Made by a program: the position numbers and the translations under genes. A stretch of DNA of 64,000 nt. Source: Catonia carolina (taxonomy: Eukaryota; Arthropoda; Insecta; Hemiptera; Achilidae). Under the pieces are notes generated by a model, which saw only the letters and a list, made by a program, of their open reading frames with translations, was not told the DNA's origin and did no database searches. This document shows positions 1-10,450 of the stretch, in pieces. Each line of letters opens with the position of its first letter. Within the stretch, counting starts at the first letter, position 1. The stretch spans positions 235,677,038 to 235,741,037 of the forward strand of contig JAQMRL010000001.1 in the NCBI GenBank assembly GCA_035578175.1. The letters run 5' to 3'.

Positions 1-1199
1 GCCCAGTCTGCTAAATGGTTATTTTGTTTCTCTCTTTCTTAACCCGTTCTGTTTCTGACGCATTTCATCTCCTTCTTATTTTCTAGTTGTCCTTTTTGAA
101 TTGCGTTTCAAATGTATAACACAGTTATTTTAATATTGTTATTTTCTGAACTAAAATCACGTATTCCATTATTTTTTTTATGGATTAGACCTCCATTATC
201 AGTAAAGTTATGTTTAAAATAAATAATATCGATGTAAACGTATATTTTTTATCGGTTGTATGGTAAAAATCAATTTATATAACCATAAAAATATTTATAT
301 CTTATAGACAAATGTCGTGCGTCATGTAGGCTACTTCTATGAAACCGTAAAACTCTGATGAGGTGTTCCATTGAATTGTTTCTTTTTTGTGTCGGAACGG
401 ATTTATTGGCTTTTATGGTAAATAAATTTTATCATAAAATAGTCACGAGTATAGAATTTTTGTATGATTATCATTTTATTCAGGTCCAACATTTTTGTTG
501 CTAAAATTTTTATACTTTCCACGCGTAGCCTAAATTGCAACAATTTTTAACGTTTTTCTTTTAAGTATTTACAGTAATTTATAGAAATTGACATTATATT
601 ACGTAAATTTGTCGTTTTGACTCCTTTTGTCCATAATAGTTGTGCAAAAATTTAAGGATTTCAATCTGTTCTGCTACCATTCTTCCACTGAGTAGATCCG
701 TCCCGCTTCCCTGTTAAAAAAATTATTATTATTATTATTATTTACAAGGAGGGTTTTTTACGAGTATGAATAGGTTTAATTGGTACAAAAGAATTTTGTT
801 TTGTTTCTGTCAAAAAGAGTGTCTTCGTGTGGATCAGTTGAAGGATTATGAAGAGGGTTGTAGATTATCTGCAGATTCCTAATTATTGTTTCTGATAGAA
901 CATATTTCACAGATTTCGAGTTCAAGTTTCTACATGGTGTGGGCTTTCATAATAATAGTATTGTTGTTCGGGTTTCTTATCACCAAGTCAGAGGTTTACA
1001 GATGTTTAAGTGAGATAGGATTAAAGTATATTGCTCAATAGTGTTTCTGATGAAATTTTTAAAATAATTTCTCTATTGGAGAATGATATTAAATCTTTGT
1101 TTTAACTTCTAATACATAGAGTTTACACAAAATATGAAGATTAAAATTAACATCATACGTCAGTGATAAGGTAATTAATGTTCAGAATAAAAAATTTTA
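1..1199. other. AT-rich unannotated stretch
   Basis: I see no gene here. There is a short (ATT)n run at about 719-742 and irregular ATGATG/ATAATG-rich sequence. No frame carries a recognisable protein motif. Confidence 0.6.
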
Positions 1200-1691
1200 A
1201 TATCTCACTGCCTGTGCAGTACTATATTAACTCAAAATATCAAGTTTTGAGAAAACAAAGAAGTTTCTACGAGTAAAAATATCAGGTGCTTGCAAAAGCC
1301 GTTCAATATAGTACTTAACATTTTTACATTGTTGCAATGTTGTTATAATGATGATTATACATCATTTATAATGATTGTAATGATGATGTTGTTATAATGA
1401 TGGTTACTAATACTTAATTAATTTTTTTTTTATTATTAAACGTCGCATCAACTGCAACGGTCATTAGCGACGACGTTGGGGTATAACTGTGGAGGATGAT
1501 ATTATTTTTTGTAACTTGTGATAATATGCCGTGCTTGAGTGGGATTCGACCCCACGACCACATGATGAGAGGCGAGCACGTTACCAACTACGCCAATGCG
1601 GCTTGAATTTTTACTACGTACTCATTGTAATTTAGGAAATAAAAAAATATATATTTTGAGTTAATATACTACTACTCGGTCAGTGCGATAT
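1200..1691. mobile_element. MITE-like element with 41-bp terminal inverted repeats, host to a SINE
   Basis: The first 41 bases (1200-1240) match the reverse complement of the last 41 (1651-1691) at 35 of 41 positions. Both inner ends share TATATTAACTCAAAATAT and the outer ends read ATATC-CACTG. No transposase frame lies between. A tRNA-type SINE occupies much of the interior, so the inverted-repeat element is the older of the two. No clear target duplication is visible, so the superfamily is undetermined. The arms could also be two opposed copies of another repeat. Confidence 0.6.
1422..1606 (-). mobile_element. tRNA-derived SINE (family C, 'GTAACGTGCTCG' head)
   Basis: Read on the minus strand, it has a tRNA-like head with an A-box-like tract (GTAGTTGGTAACGTG) and a B box close to GGTTCGAATCC (the plus strand shows GGGATTCGACCCC). 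The unique body follows, then an A-rich tail, seen as the T run at 1425-1435. Its body matches the copies at 41436-41596 and 53062-53241. It is a pol III-type retroposon and not a tRNA gene, since no acceptor stem closes. Confidence 0.8.
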
Positions 1692-2944
1692 GTAGCCTAA
1701 ATGTTTAATTTTTTAATCGCTTTTAGATATGAATTTTCTATATTTTACAAGAAGTTCTGCCACTTACAAAATCTTCAAAAATTTATGTAAATACAATTTC
1801 TTTTCCCAGAAAATTATAGCTTTTTCCGCTAAGAGCTTTTCATTAAAACGCCCTAGAGTTCTTTAAATCGCACTGTAAAGCAGTTTTTCGCATTGTCTGC
1901 TTTCCATTTGAACAACCAGTATTTTTAACCTTTACGTTATCGTTGAAAACCCATCTGTGATCGAATAATTACCGATAGTAGATAATTTTCAACATATTTT
2001 CTGTTCAGAAATTGAATTTTTTTATTATTGTCGATGATGTAGCGAGTCAGATATCTGGAGTTCGGATAATTAGATTTCTATTTGTCATTATTATATCGTT
2101 ATTATCATCTAGTAAGCCCAATTTTCTACAAATTCTTAATTTAATATTAAATCGTTTGTTTGCATGTTCCCATTTTTATGCCGATCTTGAAATGATTCAT
2201 GAGAAATACGAAAATGTCATTAATTAATTCTGAAACGCAGCCGCCGTACAAAGTTATTTATCTACCATGTATTTTTCAAATTGAATTGGAATTATGATTG
2301 AAAATAAAAGAAAGTAATTTCCTGCTAGAGATATAATTACGTACATTACTATGGAATGTTACTTTTCTATAGCGTGGTATTTTCTACACAGTTTTATAAC
2401 GTTAAAAAAACACCACTGTATAATAATTCTATAAAACAGAAAACTTCCGGTGAAGTCCCACGTGTTTTTCTTTCTTTTTTGCTTCGTTTACGGCTTTTTA
2501 TTTAGTATTTGTTTTATTTACACCCTCTAACGGTGCATAGAATAAGTCTAGACCGGATATTAACCAGTTTGTAACGAACGTATTGTTCCAGGTTAGTTTT
2601 TTTTTAATAATGATGTTATATCGTTAAATCCTTTACTAATATTTTCTGAATGTATAATTTATGAATTTAGTTATGGTTTCTGATAATTATGTTAAAATTA
2701 AGTAACTCTGTTTATCATCAACAATCGTTGTCTGAAAATTAAAAATGTTTCTGATAGAAATATTTAGGTACGTATTGAAAATAATACTAAATTTGCTTTC
2801 AAAAAATAAATTTTTAAGTAAATAATTTCAGGTGTTAAAACATATTGTCAAAATTAAAAAATAAGTAATTAGTTTTTTTAATATTTCTAATATTTTTTGA
2901 ACAAAAATTTTTTTTTTGCCGCTGATGGATTCCCACCTGTCTTC
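1692..2944. other. No recognisable feature
   Basis: AT-rich DNA with only short chance frames, including a 71-codon one at 2012-2227 with no family resemblance. Codon content there simply follows the base composition. Confidence 0.6.
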
Positions 2945-3237
2945 ACATCTCCGGACCTGAACGTTACCATTACTCCAAACATAACAATGCGAAACGTTGA
3001 TAAAATTTACAATACTTAAATGGAAAACGGTTACAAATTTATGTATTTCTGTATTTAAGCCAAAATACAACTTAAAATGTATCAAAATTGATATTTTAAA
3101 AAGGTCTAAACACGTTCTAATGATTCCTGATTATAACAAGTCTTAATTTATTCGTAGGAAGAAAATGAGTAACAAACTAATGAAAATCAATGCTATTTCT
3201 CTATAATTCAAATTCCGTGGGATACCCGGTATACAAC
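2945..3237 (+). repeat. Repeat F, half of a fold-back element
   Basis: This stretch matches the right arm and centre of the inverted-repeat element at 26465-26946. Shared tracts include the AACAAACTAATGAAAATCAA segment and the terminal AATTCCGTGGGA followed by CCGGTATA. The left arm is missing. The element end abuts repeat E directly. It is non-coding. Confidence 0.65.
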
Positions 3238-3620
3238 TTGTAACACTTAAGCCTAGGTTTGTTCGGGATCTGCCTATAATAAATATTAAACGGATTTGTT
3301 TAAAACTTGTAACATTATTGACACCATTAATTATTAATGGACTGCTGACAAATTGCAGTTAGATTACCTAAATTAAATTAAATCCAAAAATTAAAACTTA
3401 AAATCAACTATAAATAAGATGCTGTCACTCAACAATCAAAATAATGATTTAACTCTAGAACCACTCGCACGCAACGCACTATTAATGTAATTCAGAACTG
3501 GTCCCGTATCAACACTGTTTATTTTCGAAACGGCCCGACAACACCAATCCTATTCAGAGATTCATAGTCAATTACTGATTAATTCACTATTAAGGCGCAA
3601 CCTGTTTTTATACCGGCGGT
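3238..3620 (-). repeat. Repeat E, minus-strand copy
   Basis: The reverse complement aligns with 5402-5592 plus 6922-7110. Shared tracts are GGTATAAAAACAG, GTCGGGCCGTTTCGAA, ACGGGACC-GTTCTGAATTAC and, further on, AGATCC-GAA-AACCTA. The TATAAAA motif near its 5' end and its length would fit a fragment of an LTR or a retroelement 5' region. No paired LTR or primer site is visible, so the class is undetermined. Confidence 0.6.
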
Positions 3621-4805
3621 CTGATAGTTTCTCCAAACAATCAAGATCCTTTGTACATTTCTTCCGTTTGTCTGGAATGTGGTAGAAGGTAACAAAGTAA
3701 AAACAAACGTTCCTAATAGTTTTGATTGTAAATAGACTATACGTCATTCATCACAAATTTCTTCAATGAACACCACTTCATACAATACATTTTTTTATTA
3801 CAACGAAAAATTCATTCCTTTAGCCATTTTTAGAATACAATGTTACAATATAATTATATAAAAATATGAAGGCCTCATTGACTGAGTAACTGACTAAATA
3901 AATTAATAAATATCTTTACCTTTTGAAATTGACGTAAGTATTCTTAAACTTATGTTTAAGAATTCTCTAATAAAAAAACAGATAAATACGCCCATGCACA
4001 GCGTGGGCGGAATTTATAGTATTTTATAATACTATAAAGTGTTTTGCGTGGACTGAAATGTAAGGACTTAATGAGCGGAATTAGACGCTTCTTCTAAAAT
4101 GTATTGTTATAATTTTCACACTTTAAGAGAAATTTAGATAAGAGGAGAATATGGTGTGAAAATCTATTGTAAAGAGAATACAATAAATTGTATTTTCTAT
4201 TAACAATACATTTTGTATTAACAATCTGAACTTTGAGAGATAGTCGTCTGTCGTGTAGCATCCTTTCACATCTACCATACACAATGCTGTTATTTTATGC
4301 AGAGACCTGAACACATATTTACTGTGCTACGTTACGATAATAATGATAACAATAAAATAGTTTTTTATTGTTATTGTTGTTTTAGAAATGTGTTATTGTT
4401 AAATATTATATTTTATAATACGTAATATGATACCTCTATTTTAGAACAAATATTAAATTAAATTTCTATCGTAAAACTTGGAATATAAAATTCACATATA
4501 ACTTTCTAACGTAATTGTTTCAAATTAGTAAATTTATCAGTGCTTTTGTGATGTTATAATGTTGTATTATAAAATCTTAGCGTGGCCAAAAATTATTGTT
4601 TAGTAATACACTATTATTGTAGAATACACACGTATTTGTTTGTATTTATGTTTTCTTGGTTTTTTTATGGTCTTCATATTTCCCGTCGCTGAGTTTAATG
4701 TTTTAATAAGAAGCTTCAGTTAAGGTAACTCAAATCCCTATCTTACATCATGTTAACATAAAAAACATTTTTTAAAAACTGAAAAATCAATCTCTTTCAA
4801 ATGTT
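3621..4805. other. No recognisable feature
   Basis: AT-rich sequence with short overlapping minus-strand frames near 4094-4314 that show no motif. No repeat-family match was noticed. Confidence 0.5.
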
Positions 4806-5401
4806 TACTTTCTCTTGCCGTATATAAATACACAGGGAAGGAAAGTATTGTTTTCATGATGATTTTTCGAAATCGAGTTTACGTCGGAAACACATGTTTT
4901 CAGGTCCCTTTAACCCAAAATAAACATTTTTTTAGCGTTCGGTCTGTGTGTATGTGAACAAAGTTTCTCTAGAACGGAATATCGTACAATATTGAAACTT
5001 ATGAAATGAGTTCTGTACCACTAGGGGAACGAACATGAACATTTTCATCAAAATCGGTCAGTAGGCCCCTAATAATTTATTATAATAGTTCGATTTTATC
5101 AAAAACGGCTTCTGCAATTTAAAAAAAAATTGCTTCATTTACTACATTTTTTATTCTCTACAAGATAGGGTAAACGCTATGTCTCTGAAATTCTTGGTGA
5201 GGCTGTACTCCCGCGATAATTTTTATTCGATGTGACCTAATTTTACATTTTAGGGCAAAAGTGTATGTAGCTAAAGTTGTAGACAATTAAAAACCTACAA
5301 CTTAAATTTCTAGCCTTTTTTTCTATAACGCGTAGATTAGCGTCAATTTGTTATTTTCTGTATGTTGCTAATCAAAATTGGTAAAATATAAGATTTTTAA
5401 G
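4806..5401 (+). mobile_element. Family H copy 1, 3'-truncated
   Basis: Begins with the family 5' end ACTTTCTCTTGCC (4807-4819). It runs through the conserved TTTTTCGAAATCGAG, ATCAAAATCGGTCA and CTACAACTT tracts and stops abruptly at about 5401, where repeat E begins. The 3' hairpin is lost. It has no coding capacity. Confidence 0.8.
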
Positions 5402-5593
5402 ACCGGAGGTATAAAAACAGTTATCGCCTTTGTATTAGTTAGTACTTTACTGTGGATGGAATTAGCTTTGTCGGGCCGTTTCGAATTTGTGTCTTTACGG
5501 GACCGGTTCTGAATTACGTTAATAGTACGGTGCGTACGAGTGGTATCAAGTGATTGTGGACACGTTAATTTTTATTTTGATTGTTAAGTAATA

Positions 5594-6921
5594 ACGGGTG
5601 CGGCAGAAAGGATGGATGTTTTTAGAACAGATAGTATTCTGATCTGGGTAGTGGGAGTGGGGCGACTGAAGTGGCCATGCGTTCTGTAGATCATACCATT
5701 GTTTAGTCGGCATCAGGGAGTCGTGGAGTGTGCAACATCGTGTATTTACTTACGACAGTTTTGTGCGTAATAACGAGAGTATCGTTGCAGTTCAGCGCGA
5801 GTTTCGTCATTTCAATCTTGCGAGAAATGACAGTGTACCCACTCGTAACACCATTTTACGTTGGGTTAAATCATTTCGTTCAGTAGGAACAGTGATGAAT
5901 AAACGACCGCCAGGGGCTCATCGCACTGTACGCACTCCAGAAAATGTGGAAAGAGTTCGGCAAGCCATACTCCGTAGTCCTCGTCGATCTGCTAGGAGAC
6001 ATTCTTCTGAACTGAACATCAGTGATAGGTCAGTAAGGCGTATTTTACATAACGATATAGGATTTCATCCCTACAAAATGGCCATTGTTCAACAATTGAA
6101 TCCTGGCGATTATGTAAAGCGGCTAAATTTTGCTCGAGAAATGGAGGCCATACTTGACCAAAATGAAAACATCATTTTGTTTACGACAGATGAAGCACAT
6201 TTTCATTTGAATGGTACCGTTAATCAGCAGAACTGTCGTTATTGGTCAGATGAAAATCCAAAATTAATGCATGAGAGACCATTACACAGTCCCAAGGTGA
6301 CAGTTTGGTGTGCTGTGAGCAGTACAGTTGTTATTGGTCCATACTTTTTTGAAGACGACAACGGGACCACTGTAACTGTAACCTCGGAACGTTATAGACA
6401 GATGTTCACTGAATTCTTCCTACCTGAACTAAGAAGAAAACGTATTCCTATCCGGCAAGTATGGTTTCAGCAGGACGGGGCGACAGCTCACACCGCAAGA
6501 AATTCAATGGAAGCAATTCGGGCTGTTTTTCGTGGTCGCATCATTTCTCGGTTTGGTGACATTGAATGGCCTCCTCGTTCCCCAGACCTGTCCATGTGCG
6601 ACTACTTCTTGTGGGGTTTCCTCAAGTCACGTGTTTACCAGCATAAACCACGTACACTTCAAGAACTAAAGGAAGCAATTCGTGTGGAAGTCGAACAAAT
6701 TGGCAGGGCAATGTTAGAAAGAGTAGAAGCCAACTTCCGAGAGCGGCTTGTAAAGTGCATCGCTGAAAACGGCCGTCACCTGGCAGATGTTGTTTTCAAA
6801 CATTAATTTTCTAAAATGGTAAGATCATGTGAATATTATTCTGTAAATAAATGTTTTTTTTATGCACAATTAACGACATATTGCTTTTTTGAAAACCGTT
6901 CATCCTTTCTGCCGCACCTGT
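5594..6921 (+). mobile_element. Mariner-superfamily element, DD41D (rosa-like), structurally complete
   Basis: A 1328-bp DNA transposon. Its inverted repeats, 5594-5614 and 6901-6921, agree at 20 of 21 positions around GGTGCGGCAGAAAGGATG. The TA dinucleotides at 5592-5593 and 6922-6923 are the expected target duplication. One transposase frame fills most of the interior. It sits inside repeat E, which supplies the empty-site comparison. Near-identical inverted repeats and an unbroken frame indicate recent insertion. Confidence 0.93.
5730..6806 (+). CDS. Transposase of the DD41D mariner-like element (DUF4817-type HTH plus DDE domain)
   Basis: A cut-and-paste transposase that binds the element ends and catalyses excision and integration at TA. 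Over 358 codons without a stop it shows an N-terminal helix-turn-helix region (about residues 10-60) and a second HTH (about 65-120, ending HNDIGFHPYK). The DDE_3-type catalytic domain follows: D154 in TTDEAHFHLNG, D249 in FQQDGATAHT, D291 in CDYFLWG. Forty-one residues separate the last two aspartates, the DD41D spacing that I recall for rosa-type elements. WPPRSPDL precedes the third. The frame opens at GTG (5730-5732). The frame is open upstream to a TGA at 5667 with no ATG, and the first internal ATG is codon 56, within the HTH region. The start may therefore be a decayed ATG, leaving the copy unable to make full-length protein. Confidence 0.92.
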   Translation: MQHRVFTYDSFVRNNESIVAVQREFRHFNLARNDSVPTRNTILRWVKSFRSVGTVMNKRPPGAHRTVRTPENVERVRQAILRSPRRSARRHSSELNISDRSVRRILHNDIGFHPYKMAIVQQLNPGDYVKRLNFAREMEAILDQNENIILFTTDEAHFHLNGTVNQQNCRYWSDENPKLMHERPLHSPKVTVWCAVSSTVVIGPYFFEDDNGTTVTVTSERYRQMFTEFFLPELRRKRIPIRQVWFQQDGATAHTARNSMEAIRAVFRGRIISRFGDIEWPPRSPDLSMCDYFLWGFLKSRVYQHKPRTLQELKEAIRVEVEQIGRAMLERVEANFRERLVKCIAENGRHLADVVFKH

Positions 6922-7110
6922 TATAATCGAATTTTGTATAAGCTTAAGTTTTATAATTAATTTAATTAAAGTTATCTAATTGTATTCGTTAGTGGTAAAA
7001 GTTTAATAATTTATTGTGTCAATAAATAATTGTTGTAAGTTTAAAAATAAAGTCTGTTTATTACTTTTTATACCCAGATCCAGAAAGAACCTAATATTAG
7101 TTGTTACAAT

Positions 7111-8097
7111 ATTTACCTACTTTTCTTTTAACGTTGTCTTATTTCTTCGTATTCACAGTTGATTCATACTAATGTCAACAAAATTCATGTTTCCAATATT
7201 AATTGGTTTTATTTGTACTATCGTAATTTTGCTTTCAACATGTAAAATTGTTTGAGATGTTAGTTTTACATTTAGATTGCCTTGAAGCCAAACGAGCGGA
7301 GGTTGCTAGTTAATAAAATAACCAAAAATTGTAATTTAAAATCCATTTATCTAGATTAATGTATTTTTGTCATGAGGAATTTGTAATTAGTATTTAGTAT
7401 AGTTTAATATAAGTTTCAATAACGATACAGAACCAAAAGCGGTCGACGAAATTAAATTCCTGATAAATAATTCTGCATTATAACTTGATCCATACTCGAA
7501 ATAAACCGTACAAAACATAAAAGGGAATAATTTAAACTTTAAACATTTAATACCATGTTATAACTTAGAGAACTGCATACATTTATTTAAGAACACTTCT
7601 ACATATACAAGATCGGTTTTTTTACTTGGTAAAAAAAACAAACCCGCTGAATAGTGTATATATATATATATATATATTATATAGTACATATAGTAACTTT
7701 TTTAAATTACTTTGACTAAATTAAATAACCACAAATTAAAAATTTACGGAGGTTCTTTCTCAGAACTTAAATATAACTTACTTGATAATTTTAATTATTT
7801 ACTTAGTACAGTATAAAAGAGTTCGTTAACTCTGTGTTTATAAAGCAGAAATGTTATACTTATTTTATATTCATTTGTAAATTCTTTACTTATTATAACT
7901 GTTCTATTTGCAGATGCTGTACTAAAAGTCAGTTCTTTTGAAGATAAAAATGTATTTGAGCCTTTTTAAAAAAAAAATTAAAGAAAATTTAAAAGATATT
8001 TCCGCATTTCTTTAGTATTTCACTTAATTTTATGTACGAGTACTTACTAAATATTCGTAAAAATATTTTTCTCTGTATTTGACCTACTCTCTGTTCA
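7111..8097. other. AT-rich stretch with a (TA)n microsatellite
   Basis: A short TA dinucleotide run lies at about 7656-7677. No gene or repeat-family match was seen elsewhere in the stretch. Confidence 0.55.
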
Positions 8098-8228
8098 TAG
8101 CACGTGGTGTAGTGGTCAGCGCAATTGGTCTACCTCAGGGGTTCTGGGTTCGGTTCCTGATCAGGTCTGGCATTCTTTCATCTCACATAACATCTTTTAC
8201 CCTTTATTGTCGGATGTAAAACAAAAAA
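8098..8228 (+). mobile_element. tRNA-derived SINE (family C), diverged
   Basis: Head GTGTAGTGGTCAGCGCAA, B-box-like GGTTCGGTTCC, then TCAGGTCTGGCATT and a decayed body ending CGGATGTAAAAC plus an A tail. The A tail runs directly into the T-rich 3' end of H2 (read on its own strand), so the exact junction cannot be placed. Confidence 0.75.
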
Positions 8229-8940
8229 AAATCTGGTGTGAAACACACAACTTTCTTGTGCTAATGTAGATAATGAACATATGTTTAATCCAATTTAATT
8301 CCAATTATTTTTATTTTTGTAAATGTAATCTATGTTTAATCATGAATAAACAATGTAAAATGAAAGGCATTACCTAATTTTAATCATGAGTAAATGACGG
8401 GAAATGAAAATCATCCTCTGTTCGACTTTAAAATACGGCAAATCAGTAGTAATTGACGCTAAACTAGGGTCTGTAGAAGAAAATTATTGAAATAAAAGTT
8501 GTAGATTTTTTAAATTTTCTATAACCTAACTTAACTTTAACTTCAAAAGTTATATACACTTTTGTAGTAAAATTCATACTAAGGCCGCAATCTTAAAAAA
8601 TCCCATTTTTTACCGATTTTCATGAAAAAAAACCAGAAAATCACCATATTATTGCTAAAAATGCTTTGTACAAAAAATGTTTCAAACAAAAGTTGTAGGT
8701 TTTCAAATGTTCTACTACTTTTATTTACATTTTTGTAAATTTAAATGACCCCATTTTGAAAAAAAAAAATTTGAGCCAGTTTTGAGAAAATTGTTAAAAG
8801 TTAAAAATTAGACCAATAAACTACTACTGTCATTTGACCAATATGATGTGAAAATGTTCGTATCGGATCTCCAAGTAGTATCTAATTTAAGTTCAAAATT
8901 TCAAATTCACACGATATTCCGTTCTGGAGATATTTGTTCA

Positions 8941-9032
<92 letters not shown>

Positions 9033-9132
9033 AATGGCTAAAAACATGTTTTTTCATTTACTTGATTTCGAAAATCGACATGAACACAATTATTTTCCTT
9101 CCCTTTACATTCATATAGATTAAGAGAAAGTA
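8229..9132 (-). mobile_element. Family H copy 2, near full length
   Basis: On the minus strand the 5' end is the decayed ACTTTCTCTTAATC, seen on the plus strand as AAGAGAAAGT at 9122-9131. The 3' end is the hairpin region, seen as TCTGGTGTGAAACACACAAC near 8232. The interior carries both copies of the CTACAACTTTTATT unit and a greatly expanded (CA)n tract at the position where most copies have only a short GT run. Confidence 0.85.
8943..9031 (+). repeat. (CA)n microsatellite inside H2
   Basis: About 89 bp of CA dinucleotides with two TA interruptions. The 91-codon frame over it (8848-9123) is a by-product of the dinucleotide repeat. Confidence 0.95.
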
Positions 9133-10019
9133 ACAATTTAAATTACACCTAACCATCTCAATTTATCTTGTGCCCAAGTCGTCGAGATTCAAATATGCTT
9201 TAATTTTTCTCTTTAACCCCTTAGGAACAAATGTGCCTAATTTGAGCTCTGTTATTCATCTGAACTTTAATGAATTACTGTTTTATTAATCAGTGAGGGT
9301 GTTCGCATTTGTGTTAGTACAGATGATTAACATAGAACTTGGCATATAAATACACTTAACGTTGAGAAAGTATACTATAATATTCATTAAGTATTATAAT
9401 ATCAATTAATATAGTTAAGTAATAAAACTATATCCATTTATATAATAATTTATGTCCCGTTACATAAGAGTTATAAAATAATTAAACATTATATGACTAC
9501 TATAATTATTATCAGTTCTACTTGTATTATTATTGTTAATTGTAGTGAAATAATTAGTCAACATTATTAATGATGTTATTACCTGAAGAATATATTGATG
9601 AAAAGATTCTTTTTTTTTATTTTCAGGTAAGGATATGCTGTGTCATTAATACTGCTAAATAAATTATGCAAAACTGTCATCTTCACCAGGAGGAGAACGT
9701 TGTTAGACAAGCTACCGTATTGAAATTTTGTAAGTTACAAAAAGAAGATGGATGTCTTTATTAATGTGTCATATCTTTTAAATTAATTACGCATAATTAT
9801 TATTGATTTTGTAAGTTTGGATTCTGGTCTTTTTTAATTCTTTCATCGTTAAATAATTAGATTTGGTAACGCAGTTTTGTCGTAATTATTCATATTCCTT
9901 TGATTTTATTCCTAATTTTTACTCCTTTTTCTTGTAATATTTAAATTCGCATATTATTTGTTTGGTTGTTATTAACTACGGTGAGTTATGTATCAAGAAC
10001 AGTGGTTTTGACTTGTGAA
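9133..10019. other. AT-rich stretch, no gene
   Basis: No recognisable coding or repeat content apart from the splice-like motif annotated separately at 9607-9632. Confidence 0.5.
9607..9632 (+). promoter_or_regulatory. Possible recursive (ratchet) splice site
   Basis: A pyrimidine run (T-rich, one A) ends in TTTTCAG immediately followed by GTAAGG. An intron 3' splice site is thus fused to a 5' splice site with no exon between, the arrangement known for recursive splicing in long insect introns. It would imply transcription of this region on the + strand. Chance occurrence in T-rich DNA is a real alternative. Confidence 0.3.
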
Positions 10020-10085
10020 AATTTCCATACCCCAGGAATCGTACCCGGGACCTCAATTTCCGACCATGGTGGTCTTCAGACAAAA
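10020..10085 (-). repeat. tRNA-like SINE head fragment
   Basis: The reverse complement shows a B-box-like GGTACGATTCC and flanking tRNA-type sequence (GAGGTCCCGGG before it). The body does not match the C or D tails. Probably a decayed head of another SINE. Confidence 0.4.
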
Positions 10086-10142
10086 TTAGAATAAATTTGA
10101 ATTGGATACAAGTTCTGGGATCATATAACCTCGTGTTTGTGT

Positions 10143-10450
10143 AGGTCATCAGCCGAAAGGCTGGTTTATGTCTAGAGGTTTTTTTTACGTAAAACGAGAA
10201 GTAAGGTGGTTTACCAATGCCTTTCTCACTGAGTGAAAAAATATACTTATCAGCATACCAGGCTCTCTAAAAAGTATCTAATTTCTACCCTGCAAATTAC
10301 ACCTTCATTTCATTCACCACAGGGTATGGCTGTATAACGAAATTCATCACTCCGACAGGTGTCTTTTACACCTCTACCTCTTCTGTTCTTAAATGATTTA
10401 GTCACATAATTGGTTAACCGTATGTTAAGAAACAGAACTATTTTATTCTA
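10143..10450 (-). mobile_element. Family B retroposon copy 1, truncated
   Basis: Minus-strand copy with the 3' hairpin CAGCCTTTCGGCTG retained (10149-10162). The AAC tail is replaced by a decayed tract. Sequence is lost 5' of the AGTTCTGTTTCTTA segment, so it is 5'-truncated as expected of target-primed reverse transcription. Confidence 0.75.

Larger units (their letters stand above)
5402..7110 (+). repeat. Repeat E, plus-strand copy split by a transposon
   Basis: Repeat E sequence lies on both sides (5402-5593 and 6922-7110) of the mariner element. The two halves join into one unit colinear with the minus-strand copy at 3238-3620, so E was in place before the transposon landed. The 3' half contains AATAAA followed by a GT/T-rich stretch near 7047-7065, a possible polyadenylation signal. 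Confidence 0.6.

Noticed and set aside
8848..9123. 91-codon frame rich in Thr-His
   Set aside because: It is the translation of a (CA)n microsatellite inside a non-coding repeat.
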